Shown here in pieces: positions 15,754 to 25,424 of a DNA stretch of 64,000 nt. Position 1 is the first letter of the stretch, and every line of letters starts with the position of its first letter. The position numbers were made by a program, and so were the translations under genes. Source of the DNA: DATLSM01 sp049585815. Lineage in GTDB: Bacteria; Actinomycetota; Thermoleophilia; Solirubrobacterales; 70-9. Below the pieces are notes generated by a model. The model saw only the letters and a program-made list of their open reading frames with translations. It ran no database searches and was not told where the DNA came from. The stretch is taken from the NCBI GenBank assembly GCA_049585815.1, contig JBAVAR010000152.1, positions 19,639 to 83,638 of the forward strand. Reading direction: 5' to 3'.

Positions 15754-18700
15754 TCAGGCCGAGGCGATGAGTTTGCGCGGGCCGCGGCTGAAACCGGCGC
15801 TGAGCAGGGTCTCCTCGAGGCCCGAACCGATAACCGGCTCGCCATCGAGCCTCTCGATGGCGAGTTTGGCAAGGTGACCGGCGGCCACCGCATCGGCCAG
15901 GGCCCGCATCGCCGCCGCGAGCTCATGCTCATCCATTTCGGCGAGGCGGAGAATGCCCCTACCGCCGCGCTCGATGAAGACAATCGGCTCGCCGTCGCGG
16001 AGGAGGAGATGGGCGCCGGGAGCGCGAGCGGCCCGGCGGCCTCCCTCCAGCTTTGGCCAGGGCAGGGAGGCGCCGTAGGGGTTGGCGGGATCGGTGGCGG
16101 CGAGGAGGAGATGTTCTGCCTGGGGGCTTGGAAGCGAGCGCAGACGCTCGACCGCGCCGGGCAGGGCGAACTGAGCGCCACCGAGGCCCTCGATGAAATA
16201 GCCGCGACGGGCGGTGCCGAGCAGCTCGAGGTTGCCCAACTCGGCGTAGAGGGTGGAGAAACCGCCGGGCACCCCCTCGGCGAGGACGGTCTCGCGGGTG
16301 ACGATTCCGTAGCGCTCCAGCATCAGCTCGGCCTGGGCACGCAGTCGTGGTCCCACCGCGGGGGAGTTTGCAAAGAGCGGCGCGGTCAATGACCAGCGGC
16401 CCTGGACCGCGGCACCGGTGACTGACCGGCGGCGGGCGAAGCGGCGGCCGGCCCGCTCATTTGGTGCGACCGCACGCAGGCGCGGTGCCCGCAGCGGCGA
16501 GAAGGCATCGTTGGTCACCTCTCCCGACCAGGCGAGATCCCAGAGGGCGGTGTGCAGCTCCTCCGCAGGGAAATCGAGGTCGGCGAGCAGATCAAGCCAG
16601 AAATCCGGCCCGGCGGAGAGGCGTTCACGGATCGCGTCGTGGACCTCGCCCTCGGCGCTCTCCAGCTTGGCGTTTGCCGGCGGCGGGCCGGCGAGGCGGA
16701 CGTCCTCGCGGAAATAGAGAGCGACGCGGCCATCGCTGCGGCCGAGCGCGCCGGCGCCGATCCAGACGACCTCACCGCTCGTGCAGAGTTCATCGAGCCA
16801 GGCCGAGGAGTAGGCGCCGAGCCGGCGCGGAAGCACATCACCCTCCCAGACCTTGGGGGTGAGGGCGACGCCCTGCAGCGAAACGAGGGCCTCGCGAAGG
16901 CGGTCGGTCCCGGCGCCCGTGGCGCGATGGGCGTCGACGTTCTGCCAGCTCGGCAAAAAGCGGGCGAGCTCGGTGGGGTCGGCCGCCTCGACCTCCTTGC
17001 GCAGGCGGGCGAGGCTGGCGCGGCGCACGCGGCGCAGCGAGTCGGCGTCACACCACTCGCGCTCGGTGCCCTCCGGCAATAGCTCGCCGCGGACAAGCGC
17101 CCCTTCGCGCTCGAGCTCGCGCAGCGCCGGCCCTGGGTCGATCCCGTAGCGCGCGGCAAGGCGGGCGGTCGGGAAGGGTCCGTGGGTGCGGGCGAAACGG
17201 CGGACCAATGCGCGCATCGCATCGGGATTCTCGGCGAGAAAGGACTCCGGCAGCCCGGCGGGTGGCGGCACGCCGAGCGCGTCGCGGTAAAGGCCGGCGT
17301 CCTCGGCCGCGATGTAGCGCTCCTCGCCACCGATCCGCACCGCCGCCGCGCGCCGCTCCGCCACCAGCTTTTCCAACATTGAGGGGGCCGAATAGCCATC
17401 GGTTACCCGCTCGCCACACTCCTGGGCCGTGAGATCGCCGACCGTGCGCAGGATCTGCTGGAGGGCGTCGCGGTCCTGGGCACGGCCGGCCTCGGCGCGG
17501 TGCTGGAGTTGGTCCTCGAGCTCCTCCAGCGCCTCGGGATTGATCAGCTCGCGCAGCTCCTCCTGACCGAGCAGCTCGCGCAGGAGGTCGCGGTCAAGCG
17601 CCAACGCTGCGGCGCGGCGCTCGGCATTCGGCGTGTCCCCCTCATACATATAGGCGGCCACGTAGTCAAAGAGCAGCGAGGAGGCAAAGGGCGAGGCGGT
17701 CGGAGTTTCCACCTCGACCAGGCTGAGGCGCCGTGAGTGGAGGTCGCGGAGGATCTGGGTAAGCGAGGGCAGATCGAGCACGTCGCGCAGGCACTCGCGG
17801 TAGGTCTCGAGGACGACCGGGAAGCGGGGGAAGTCCCGCGCCACCTCGAGCAGGCTCTGGGCCTTGAGTCGCTGCTGCCAGAGTGGAGTGCGCCTGCCGG
17901 GGTAGGCACGGGGGATGAGCAGCGAGCGAGCGGCGTTCTCGCGGAAGCGGGCGCCGAAGAGGGCTGAGCCGGAGAGCTCGCGCACCACCAGGTCCTCGAG
18001 CTCGTCGGGCTCGACCATGACGAGATCGGCTGGCGGCGGCTCGTCGGCGTCGGGGAGGTGGATGACGATGCCGTCATCGGACCAGATCGCGTCGGCCTCA
18101 AGATCGCGCTCTGAGCGAATCTTGCCGGCGAGGGCGAGGCCCCAGGCGGCGTGCACCCGGCCCCCGTAAGGCGAGAGGATGCAGAGGCGCCAATCGCCGA
18201 TCTCATCGCGGAAGCGCTCGACCACGATCGTCTCATCCGAGGGGACGACGCGGGTGGCGGCCTGCTGCTCGCGCAGATAGGAGACGAGGTTCTCGGCGGC
18301 GCGGCGGTCGAGGTCATATTCGGCGACCAGCTCGACCGGGTCGCGGGAAACTGCTTCGCGGGCGAAGGCGCCGATCGCCCGCCCCAGCTCGGCCGGACGC
18401 CCGATCCCATCGCCCTTCCAGAAGGGAACGGCGCCGGGGGCGCCGGGGGCCGGGGTGACGATGACCCGGTCGCGGGTGATCTCCTCGATTCGCCAGGTCG
18501 TCGCGCCGAGCAGGAAGGTCTGGCCGGGGCGCGCCTCATAGACCATCTCCTCGTCGAGCTCACCGACGCGCCGGCCATCGGGGAGGTGGACGCCATAAAG
18601 GCCACGGTCGGGAATCGTGCCGGCGTTGGTGACGACGAGCTGCCGCGCGCCCTTGCGACCGTGCATGCGACCGGTGGTTCGGTCCCAAACGATGCGAGGG

Positions 18701-20262
18701 CGCAGCTCGGCGAATCGGTCGGACGGGTAACGACCGTCGAGCATGTCCAGGACGTTCTCCAGCTGTTCTCGGGAAAGGTCATGGAAGGGCTCGGTGGCGG
18801 TGACCAGGCGCTCGACCTCATCGACATCCCACTCATCGAGGGCGGCCATCGAGACCAGGTGCTGGGCGAGCACGTCGAGTGGGTTCTGGGGGATGACGGT
18901 CTCCTCGATGTTCCCCTCCCGCATGCCGCGTGCGACCACCGCGCACTCGAGCAGGTCGCCGCGGAACTTGGGAAAGATGCGACCCTTGGAGACCTCGCCG
19001 AGGCCATGGCCGGCGCGGCCGATCCGCTGCAGGCCGCGGGTCACCGACTTGGGTGACTCGACCTGGATCACGAGGTCAACGGCTCCCATGTCGATCCCCA
19101 GCTCCAGAGAGGAGGTCGCGACCAGACAGGGAAGCTGGCCCGACTTGAGCAGCTCCTCAACCACGGTGCGCTCCTCGTGGCTCAACGAGCCATGGTGGGC
19201 GCGCGCTATCTCCCCAACCGGTTCGGGACCAGCGGCGGCGTTTTGGTCCTCCCCATCTGCGGAACGCCGGTTGCCCGCCTGCTCGGTTGCCGCAAGCTCC
19301 CCTTCGCGCTCGCCCGCCGCAAGCTCATTCAGGCGCTTTGCGAGGCGCTCGGCGGCGCGGCGGTTGTTGACGAAGATGATCGTCGAGGTGTGCTCGCGGA
19401 CCAACCTGAGGAGCTCCGGGTAGATCGCGGGCCAGATTGAGCGGATATGGGCGTTGGGCTCGCCCTCTGCGGGAACGCCCTCTGCGTTAGGGAAGTTGGG
19501 CGCCCCCGGCTCGGTCATGTCATCGACGGGGACGACGATCTGGAGGTCGAGCTCCTTGCTTTTCCCGGCGTCGACGATCCTGCACTCGCGTTTGGGCCCG
19601 ACCAGGAACCTGGCGATCCGCTCGAGCGGCCGCTGGGTCGCGGAAAGTCCGATCCGTTGGAGCGCAGGGGCGGAGGAAGGCTCCCTCGAGCCCCGCACGA
19701 GGTACTCGAGGCGCTCGAGGCTGAGCGCCAGGTGAGAGCCACGCTTGCTCGGGGCCACCGCGTGAATCTCATCGACGATCACCGCCTCGACGCCGGCGAG
19801 GATCTCCCTCGCCCCCGAGGAGAGCATGAGGTAGAGGGACTCGGGGGTGGTGATGAGGATGTCGGGAGGGCTTTTGCGCATCGCCCGGCGCTCGGTCTGG
19901 GTGGTATCGCCGGTGCGCAGGCCGACGGAGATATCAGCGCCAATCCCGCGCAACGGCGCGCGCAGGTTGCGCTCGATGTCATAGGAGAGGGCCTTGAGCG
20001 GAGATACATAGATCAGGCGCACTCCCGGTCCCAGATCCTCTCTGCGCGAGAGCCGGTCGATGCCCCATAGGAACGCGGCAAGCGTCTTGCCGGAGCCGGT
20101 GGGAGCGCAGATCAGCGCGTTGGCGCCGGTGGAGATCGCCCCCCAGCCGCCCTCCTGAGCGGGTGTCGGCGCCTCGAAGGAGTCCTCAAACCAACCCCTG
20201 ACCGGGGCGCTGAACGGCGCCAGTGCATCGGGGGGTGCGCTCGGATTCTGATCGGTGCTCAA
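15754..20262 (-). CDS. lhr: Lhr-type large ATP-dependent DNA/RNA helicase
   Basis: A 1502-residue superfamily 2 helicase, the usual length of the actinobacterial Lhr protein. Domain 1 has Walker A APTGSGKT (about 53-60), VSPLKALS, DEIH and SATQRP. Domain 2 has FVNNRRAAERLAKRL, a charged low-complexity insert (about 317-345), then SSLELGIDMG and QRIGRAGH. A winged-helix and b-barrel Lhr core follows, with a C-terminal DUF1998-free tail rich in winged-helix repeats. Lhr unwinds 3'-tailed duplexes and is linked to DNA repair. The start is the TTG at 20262, supported by TAAGAT 7 bases upstream. The Crp-type gene follows on the same strand. Confidence 0.93.
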   Translation of the reverse strand: MSTDQNPSAPPDALAPFSAPVRGWFEDSFEAPTPAQEGGWGAISTGANALICAPTGSGKTLAAFLWGIDRLSRREDLGPGVRLIYVSPLKALSYDIERNLRAPLRGIGADISVGLRTGDTTQTERRAMRKSPPDILITTPESLYLMLSSGAREILAGVEAVIVDEIHAVAPSKRGSHLALSLERLEYLVRGSREPSSAPALQRIGLSATQRPLERIARFLVGPKRECRIVDAGKSKELDLQIVVPVDDMTEPGAPNFPNAEGVPAEGEPNAHIRSIWPAIYPELLRLVREHTSTIIFVNNRRAAERLAKRLNELAAGEREGELAATEQAGNRRSADGEDQNAAAGPEPVGEIARAHHGSLSHEERTVVEELLKSGQLPCLVATSSLELGIDMGAVDLVIQVESPKSVTRGLQRIGRAGHGLGEVSKGRIFPKFRGDLLECAVVARGMREGNIEETVIPQNPLDVLAQHLVSMAALDEWDVDEVERLVTATEPFHDLSREQLENVLDMLDGRYPSDRFAELRPRIVWDRTTGRMHGRKGARQLVVTNAGTIPDRGLYGVHLPDGRRVGELDEEMVYEARPGQTFLLGATTWRIEEITRDRVIVTPAPGAPGAVPFWKGDGIGRPAELGRAIGAFAREAVSRDPVELVAEYDLDRRAAENLVSYLREQQAATRVVPSDETIVVERFRDEIGDWRLCILSPYGGRVHAAWGLALAGKIRSERDLEADAIWSDDGIVIHLPDADEPPPADLVMVEPDELEDLVVRELSGSALFGARFRENAARSLLIPRAYPGRRTPLWQQRLKAQSLLEVARDFPRFPVVLETYRECLRDVLDLPSLTQILRDLHSRRLSLVEVETPTASPFASSLLFDYVAAYMYEGDTPNAERRAAALALDRDLLRELLGQEELRELINPEALEELEDQLQHRAEAGRAQDRDALQQILRTVGDLTAQECGERVTDGYSAPSMLEKLVAERRAAAVRIGGEERYIAAEDAGLYRDALGVPPPAGLPESFLAENPDAMRALVRRFARTHGPFPTARLAARYGIDPGPALRELEREGALVRGELLPEGTEREWCDADSLRRVRRASLARLRKEVEAADPTELARFLPSWQNVDAHRATGAGTDRLREALVSLQGVALTPKVWEGDVLPRRLGAYSSAWLDELCTSGEVVWIGAGALGRSDGRVALYFREDVRLAGPPPANAKLESAEGEVHDAIRERLSAGPDFWLDLLADLDFPAEELHTALWDLAWSGEVTNDAFSPLRAPRLRAVAPNERAGRRFARRRSVTGAAVQGRWSLTAPLFANSPAVGPRLRAQAELMLERYGIVTRETVLAEGVPGGFSTLYAELGNLELLGTARRGYFIEGLGGAQFALPGAVERLRSLPSPQAEHLLLAATDPANPYGASLPWPKLEGGRRAARAPGAHLLLRDGEPIVFIERGGRGILRLAEMDEHELAAAMRALADAVAAGHLAKLAIERLDGEPVIGSGLEETLLSAGFSRGPRKLIASA

Positions 20263-20269
20263 CCCACCG

Positions 20270-20275
20270 ATCTTA
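20270..20275 (-). promoter_or_regulatory. putative -10 element (TAAGAT) of lhr
   Basis: On the minus strand TAAGAT ends 7 bases before the TTG start. This supports both the unusual TTG start and a leaderless message. Confidence 0.5.
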
Positions 20276-20343
20276 CGCGCCCGCTGGCCGCTGGCCGCTG
20301 GCGTTGGAGGCGTACCCCCTGATCCGGGTCGGTGGGGCCTGTA

Positions 20344-21471
20344 CTAGGGAGTGCCGCCGGTGAGCTTGGCGTAGGCGCGCCAGGCGGGCTTTGGGGTAAA
20401 GCCGGGCCCGAACAGGCCCGAGCCACCGCAGAAGTTGCAGACCCCGGCAAGGTCATCGACCGAGAACCAGTCGGCCTGCTGGATGCGCCACCTCGGTTGG
20501 TTATCCCTGAGCAGGGTGAAGGCACCCTTCAGCTGGGTTGCCTGCCCCGCTGGACCCTTCGCGAATGCGTCTCCGCGACCCGGCGGTTCGGAACTCCAAC
20601 CCAGCTCGGTGATCCACAGGCCCTTCGACGCGTCGCGATTCGCGCTCAGAACGCCTCGCACTTCTTCGATCTCGGGCCGCAGGTGCTGCCAGGTACTCGT
20701 GTATGGGTGCAGGGCGACGCCGCTGAAGTCCGTCTTCACCCCCGGCGTCGTCTTGTACATCTTTTCGAGGAAATCACTCGCGAACCAGTTCAGGCTCGTG
20801 TGCTTGCCCGATCGCGTCCGGGCGCCCTTCGGTTGCGCGAAGAGCCCGGCGAGAACGATTTTGGCTCCCGGATCGGCGCCCTTGACGGCCGCGGAGGAAA
20901 GCTTGACGAGCTTTCCGTATTCGGTCGGGTTAGGCTTCGCGACAAAGTACTTGAAGTTCGGCTCATCCCAGATCTGCCAGGTGCGGATCGGCTGCGCCGG
21001 GACGTTCGGATGCGTCGCCCAGAAATCGCCGTTGGGCCCATAGCGTTCGACCGCCTGGGCGAGTAGGCCTTGCCAAGCCGCGGCGGCGGCTCCGGTGATT
21101 GGCAGCCGCGCCGGCGCTTCGCTGCCCCCTCCCCCCTGCACCCGAGCGCTCCTCACGGCCCAGCTCGGGGCGTCGCTTACGGTCGGCAGCACGGCGATGC
21201 CGGCGAGCGCGGCCCGTTCGATGATCGTGTCCGGTCCGCTCCAATCGATCGGGGCGCCCCGGCGGGCCTGCAGCGCCGCCCAGTCGAGCGTGACCCGGGT
21301 ACTTTCAACGCCTCCCCCGGCGAGGCGCTGGAACTCTTCTGCGCTGAGCGTCGACTGCGGTACCACTCCCCAGAATCTCGCCGGCAACGCCTCGGCGCTC
21401 GTCGCAAATGCGAGCGTTAAGGCGAGCGTCAGGGCTGGGACGAGCGCACGCGCCTTCCTGGCGTGAATCAT
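20344..21471 (-). CDS. secreted GH39/PslG-like glycoside hydrolase
   Basis: A 375-residue exported TIM-barrel protein. A signal peptide covers about residues 1-27 (basic start, hydrophobic core, cleavage after AEA). The barrel carries TWQIWDEPNF, the acid/base Glu region of clan-A hydrolases, and WITELGWSS, the nucleophile Glu region. In the first motif the usual Asn before the Glu is Asp (DEP for NEP). The C-terminus has a Cys pair in CNFCGG and PKPAWRAY. PslG, a GH39 endoglycosidase of the Pseudomonas Psl locus, is the best-known analogue, so trimming of the exopolysaccharide is likely. It is paralogous to the gene at 54565-55695 at the other end of the locus. Confidence 0.75.
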   Translation of the reverse strand: MIHARKARALVPALTLALTLAFATSAEALPARFWGVVPQSTLSAEEFQRLAGGGVESTRVTLDWAALQARRGAPIDWSGPDTIIERAALAGIAVLPTVSDAPSWAVRSARVQGGGGSEAPARLPITGAAAAAWQGLLAQAVERYGPNGDFWATHPNVPAQPIRTWQIWDEPNFKYFVAKPNPTEYGKLVKLSSAAVKGADPGAKIVLAGLFAQPKGARTRSGKHTSLNWFASDFLEKMYKTTPGVKTDFSGVALHPYTSTWQHLRPEIEEVRGVLSANRDASKGLWITELGWSSEPPGRGDAFAKGPAGQATQLKGAFTLLRDNQPRWRIQQADWFSVDDLAGVCNFCGGSGLFGPGFTPKPAWRAYAKLTGGTP

Positions 21472-21487
21472 CGGCGAGGGCACGCGG

Positions 21488-21991
21488 TCAGCTTGCCTTC
21501 GGCGAGACCTGGCCGTCGGGACCGCGGCGCTGGTGCCGCTGCCTAACGATGACCGCACCGATCGAGATCGCCGCGAGGACGGCAAGGGCGATCAGGATCG
21601 GGACCAGCGGCGAGGAGCTGCCACCGCTGGAAGTGGCGTTGGTGGACGACGTCGGCTTGCCTTCCTGAGCCTCGGCAAGCTGCTGCTGGGAGCCTTGGGA
21701 GCCGTTGCCTGGGTTACTCTGGCTAGTGCCCCGTCCGTTGCCTGTGCCAGGAGATGAGCCTGAATGTGAAGACGAGCTTCCAGGCCCGCCCGAGCCGCCC
21801 TTCCCCGACGGTGCCAAAGAGCTATGAGCTTCAGAATTCTTCTTGGCCGGAATCGTCGTTGGTTCCTGTTCGTAGACGGTCTCGGCGCGGGCCGCAATCG
21901 GGAAGCAGATAGATGCCACCAGACCAAGCACTAAAAGAAGTCCGAGGATTTCCCCAGCCGAGCGCTGATGACGTTGGCGACTCCCTCGCAT
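21488..21991 (-). CDS. secreted Ser/Gly-rich protein with C-terminal membrane anchor
   Basis: A 167-residue envelope protein. A signal peptide (Arg-rich start, hydrophobic core about 15-33, cleavage after ARA) is followed by about 85 residues of Ser/Gly/Asn/Gln low-complexity linker and a C-terminal membrane helix (about 128-150) with a basic tail. No enzymatic domain is present, so it looks like a surface stalk or spacer. Its ATG at 21991 has TAACCT 8 bases upstream on the minus strand. It lies 16 bases before the PslG-like gene, so the two probably form one transcript. Its 5' end overlaps the start of the divergent ligase-like gene by 79 bases. Confidence 0.65.
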   Translation of the reverse strand: MRGSRQRHQRSAGEILGLLLVLGLVASICFPIAARAETVYEQEPTTIPAKKNSEAHSSLAPSGKGGSGGPGSSSSHSGSSPGTGNGRGTSQSNPGNGSQGSQQQLAEAQEGKPTSSTNATSSGGSSSPLVPILIALAVLAAISIGAVIVRQRHQRRGPDGQVSPKAS

Positions 21992-23928
21992 GGTTGAAAA
22001 GGTTAGAGGAAGCGGCCGCGGCAATAGCGCCACTGCTCCTGATCGGTGGCCTGGCGCTGGCCGGCGGTGGCTTTGAGTTGAGTGACCGCCACATCGCCGG
22101 TCTGATCGTATGGCTGCTCCTCGCGGCGATGCTGGTCTTCGGCGCCGCGAGCCGGGCGACGCTGGCCCGGCCGTTTTACTGGGCGAGCGGGTTAATCGGT
22201 GCGCTGGCGATTCTTTCCGCATTCTCATCCCTTTGGTCTGCGTCGATCGAGCTGAGCGTGATCGAGGCGGACCGGATTGTCGTCTACCTCGGTTTCTTCC
22301 TTGCCGCCTTTCTGATTGCCCAAACCGACAAGACGCGCCAACGTTTCGGCGAAGGGATCGCGCTATCGCTGATTTTCATCGCGGTCCTGGCGCTCGCCTC
22401 GAGGCTTTTGCCCCACCTTCTCTCCGTTGCCGAAGGCCCCGGCACGGGCTCCCGACTGAGCTACCCGCTCGGTTACTGGAACGGCGATGGCGTTGTCTTC
22501 GGGATCGGGGCAGGGCTGGCGCTGTGGCTGGTTCGTCGCTCGCTCAATTCCGCCCTGCGCTGGCTCGCGCTCCTCTCGTTGCCGGCGGTCCTCCTCGCCC
22601 TCTATCTCACCTATTCGCGCGGCGGCCTGCTGGCGTTGGTGATCGCCTGCGGGTGCCTGATCGTCCTCTCCCACGACCGACTCTGGCTGCTCGCGACCCT
22701 CGCAATCGGGGCGCTGGGGGCACTGCCCGCCGTCCTGGCCGTACAGGCCCACCCGACAGTCGCCAAGAACCTGGCCGACTCCCACGTCGCCGGCCAGGGA
22801 CTCGGAGTGCTCGCCATCCTCGCCGCTGGTTGCCTGCTGGCGGCAGCCCTTTACATCGGCCTGCGAGCGCTGGAGCGGCGCGAGGGCCTGCTGACCGGCC
22901 GCGCCCTCGCCGCCTCGCGAAACCCGCGGGTGCTGCGGGGGATCGCAGCGGCGGTTGCCCTGATCGCGATCGGCGCCGCGATTGCAGTCGGAGGACGCGC
23001 CTGGCACCAGTTCTCCACCAATGACGTGCGCCCGCCGAGCAGCCCCCAGGAACACCTGACCCAGCTCTCCGGCAGCGGCCGCGATGAATTCTGGCGGGTC
23101 GCGATCGATGCTTTCGATGAAAAGCCGCTGCTCGGCCATGGCGCCGGCACCTACCGCATCTCTTGGCACCTGCTGCGGCACAACTCGGTGGCCAATCTCG
23201 ATGCCCACTCGCTCTACCTGCAGGCCTTCGCAGAGTTGGGGGTGATCGGCGGCCTGCTCGTGCTGGCGATGGTCGGGGTGCTCCTGTGGAACGGGATCGC
23301 GGCCTGGCGGGCGGCGCGGGGTCGCGGACGCGATCTGTACGCGGCGCTGCTCGGGGCCGCCTTTGCCTTTGCGATCTGCTCGGCGATCGACTGGTTCTGG
23401 CAAATCGCGGTAATGGGCGCAATCTTCTTTTTCGCCACCGGCGTTCTCCTCGCCGGCCGTTGCGCTCAGTTGGCGGCGAAAGGCGCCCCTGGCGAGGGGC
23501 GGCAGGCGCGCCGGCGCTTCCGTCTTGCGATCGGGGGGCTGATCGTTGCCTGGATTGCGGCAGTGGCACTGGTCGGTCCGCTGCTGGTCGACCGCGAGAT
23601 CAGCTCCAGCACCTCGGCGGCAGCCGAAGGCAACCTGGCGAGCGCCTTCAGCGACGCCGAAGCCGCCCGCTCGATCGAGCCCTGGGCCACCTCGCCCTAT
23701 AAGCAGCTGGGGCTGCTGGCAGAGCTCCAAGGCAACTACCCGTCCGCCATCGCCTGGCTCAACAAGGGAATCGAACGCGAAGAAAAGAGCTGGCTCCTCT
23801 ACTACCTGCGGGCGAGAGTTGAGCACAAAGCGGGCGATGAAGCGGCGGCGCGGGCGGACCGGCTGGAGGCGCAGCGACTCAATCCCGAAGAAAAGTGCCT
23901 CCACGAAGGGTTCGAAAGCTGCACATGA
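21913..23928 (+). CDS. O-antigen ligase / Wzy-like membrane protein with C-terminal TPR
   Basis: A 671-residue polytopic protein. About eleven helices span residues 38-540, and the large external loop with the Wzy_C/WaaL-type region (about 345-440) includes LTQLSGSGRDEFW, GHGAGTYR and DAHSLYLQAFAELGVIG. After the last helix (about 535-555) a short soluble part has a TPR-like unit (YKQLGLLAELQGNYPSAIAWL). Such proteins polymerise repeat units or ligate a finished glycan to an acceptor. The ATG at 21913 has GGAAG 7 bases upstream. If it is correct, the gene overlaps the divergent gene by 79 bases. It overlaps the next gene as ATGA. Confidence 0.85.
   Translation: MPPDQALKEVRGFPQPSADDVGDSLAWLKRLEEAAAAIAPLLLIGGLALAGGGFELSDRHIAGLIVWLLLAAMLVFGAASRATLARPFYWASGLIGALAILSAFSSLWSASIELSVIEADRIVVYLGFFLAAFLIAQTDKTRQRFGEGIALSLIFIAVLALASRLLPHLLSVAEGPGTGSRLSYPLGYWNGDGVVFGIGAGLALWLVRRSLNSALRWLALLSLPAVLLALYLTYSRGGLLALVIACGCLIVLSHDRLWLLATLAIGALGALPAVLAVQAHPTVAKNLADSHVAGQGLGVLAILAAGCLLAAALYIGLRALERREGLLTGRALAASRNPRVLRGIAAAVALIAIGAAIAVGGRAWHQFSTNDVRPPSSPQEHLTQLSGSGRDEFWRVAIDAFDEKPLLGHGAGTYRISWHLLRHNSVANLDAHSLYLQAFAELGVIGGLLVLAMVGVLLWNGIAAWRAARGRGRDLYAALLGAAFAFAICSAIDWFWQIAVMGAIFFFATGVLLAGRCAQLAAKGAPGEGRQARRRFRLAIGGLIVAWIAAVALVGPLLVDREISSSTSAAAEGNLASAFSDAEAARSIEPWATSPYKQLGLLAELQGNYPSAIAWLNKGIEREEKSWLLYYLRARVEHKAGDEAAARADRLEAQRLNPEEKCLHEGFESCT
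22000..22005 (-). promoter_or_regulatory. putative -10 element (TAACCT) inside the divergent ligase-like gene
   Basis: On the minus strand TAACCT ends 8 bases before the ATG at 21991. It lies inside the plus-strand coding sequence if that gene starts at 21913. Confidence 0.4.
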
Positions 23929-25418
23929 GCAAGGCCTCTCCCACCGAGCCGGGACGCACGACCTTGGCCGCCGCCGCCCAAAGCAGCGGGAAGATGCGGC
24001 CGGGCGCGGATACACCGCCCCAGCCGAGCCCGGGTGCGCGCGAGTCGCGCCGCCGGGGCGCCCTGCTGCGGCGCCTGCTCGCCTTCGCCGACTGGATCGG
24101 GCTGAGCGCCTCGCTCCTCCTCGTCACCGCGGTGAGCGCCAGCACAACCGTCGGAACGCTCTTCTGGGCGATGCTGTTCAGTCCGATCTGGATCCTCGTC
24201 TTCAAGCTCCATGGGCTCTATGACAACGACCACCGGCGGATCCGCCATAGCACCCTCGACGAGCTGCCCTCGCTGATCTCGGCCAGCCTGGTGGGCGTCT
24301 TGCTCCTCGACGGGTTGCTGGCGCTGAGCCCGGTCGGCTCACTCTCTCCCCTCAGCGCAATCGCGATCGGGGTCGGGGCCCTCACCAGCAGCTTCATCCT
24401 GCGTGGCTGCCTGCGCTTCCTCTGGCACCGAACGATCCCGGCGGCGGCCGGAATTGTGATCGGACCGCCCGAGGCGGTCGACGTCATCGCGCGGCGCATT
24501 TCGACTCACCCGGAGACGCGGCTATCGCTGGTCGGCTACCTCTCCTCACAGACCAAATCGGCCGCCACCCAGCTTCCGCGCCTCGGCTCGGTTACAGACA
24601 TCTCAAGGCTGGCGCGCGAGCACACGATCGAGCGCGTGATCGTCAGCGAAGAAGAGATGCGCGAGCCGGGAACGGAGCGGCTGATCGAGGAGTGCAAGGC
24701 GGCGGGTCTTGCGCTGACCTTTCTCCCCCAGCACTATGGCCTGCTCGGCCGAGGCATCGAGCTGAACCGGCTGGCCGAGCTACCGGTGCTCGACTTCCGC
24801 TTCAGCGACCCGCCACGCTCGACGATCGCGATGAAGCGGGCGATGGACCTGATCGGTTCCGCTTGCCTTTTGCTGGTTCTCTCGCCCCTCCTGGTGGTGA
24901 TCGCGCTTGCGATCCTGATCGACTCCGGTCGCCCGGTCCTCTTCCGCCAGCGGCGAATCGGCGAAGCCGGCAAGCCGTTCGACATGCTCAAGTTCCGCAC
25001 GATGGTCACCGACGCCGAGCGCCGACTGCCGGAGCTGATCGATCTCTCGACCCTGGATCAGCCCGCCTTCAAGATCCCCGACGACCCCCGGGTCACGCGG
25101 ATCGGACGGCGGCTGCGTCGCAGCAGTCTCGACGAGCTCCCGCAGCTGCTCAACGTCCTGCGCGGCGATATGTCGCTGGTCGGGCCCCGCCCGGAGGAGG
25201 AGGCGGTCGTCGCCCTGTATAGCGAGCGCCAGCGTGGCCGCCTCGAGATTAAGCCCGGGATGACCGGACCGATGCAGGTCTACGGGCGCAGCGACCTCAC
25301 CTTCGAGGAGCGGTTGGCGATGGAGCGCGACTACCTGGACAACATCTCGGTCCTGACCGATCTGGCGATCCTGCTGCGCACGCCGAGAGCGATCATCCGC
25401 GGCGAAGGCGCCTACTGA
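23925..25418 (+). CDS. polyprenyl-phosphate sugar-1-phosphate transferase (WbaP/CpsE-type)
   Basis: A 497-residue initiating enzyme that moves a sugar-1-phosphate from a nucleotide sugar to the lipid carrier in the membrane. After a polar start come four helices (about 47-140), a CoA-binding-like Rossmann domain (about 150-290), one more helix (about 310-333), and the catalytic Bac_transf domain with FRQRRIGEAGKPF, KFRTMV, SLDELPQL and SLVGPRPEEE. The C-terminus has the KPGMTGP motif. The ATG overlaps the ligase-like gene's stop (ATGA). This is the committed first step for the whole locus; the sugar is probably glucose or galactose, but this cannot be read from sequence. Confidence 0.93.
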   Translation: MSKASPTEPGRTTLAAAAQSSGKMRPGADTPPQPSPGARESRRRGALLRRLLAFADWIGLSASLLLVTAVSASTTVGTLFWAMLFSPIWILVFKLHGLYDNDHRRIRHSTLDELPSLISASLVGVLLLDGLLALSPVGSLSPLSAIAIGVGALTSSFILRGCLRFLWHRTIPAAAGIVIGPPEAVDVIARRISTHPETRLSLVGYLSSQTKSAATQLPRLGSVTDISRLAREHTIERVIVSEEEMREPGTERLIEECKAAGLALTFLPQHYGLLGRGIELNRLAELPVLDFRFSDPPRSTIAMKRAMDLIGSACLLLVLSPLLVVIALAILIDSGRPVLFRQRRIGEAGKPFDMLKFRTMVTDAERRLPELIDLSTLDQPAFKIPDDPRVTRIGRRLRRSSLDELPQLLNVLRGDMSLVGPRPEEEAVVALYSERQRGRLEIKPGMTGPMQVYGRSDLTFEERLAMERDYLDNISVLTDLAILLRTPRAIIRGEGAY

Positions 25419-25424
25419 GGCGCG

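Noticed and set aside
22363..24015. Long minus-strand open frame
   Set aside because: It is antisense to the ligase-like gene, low-complexity and without a family motif.
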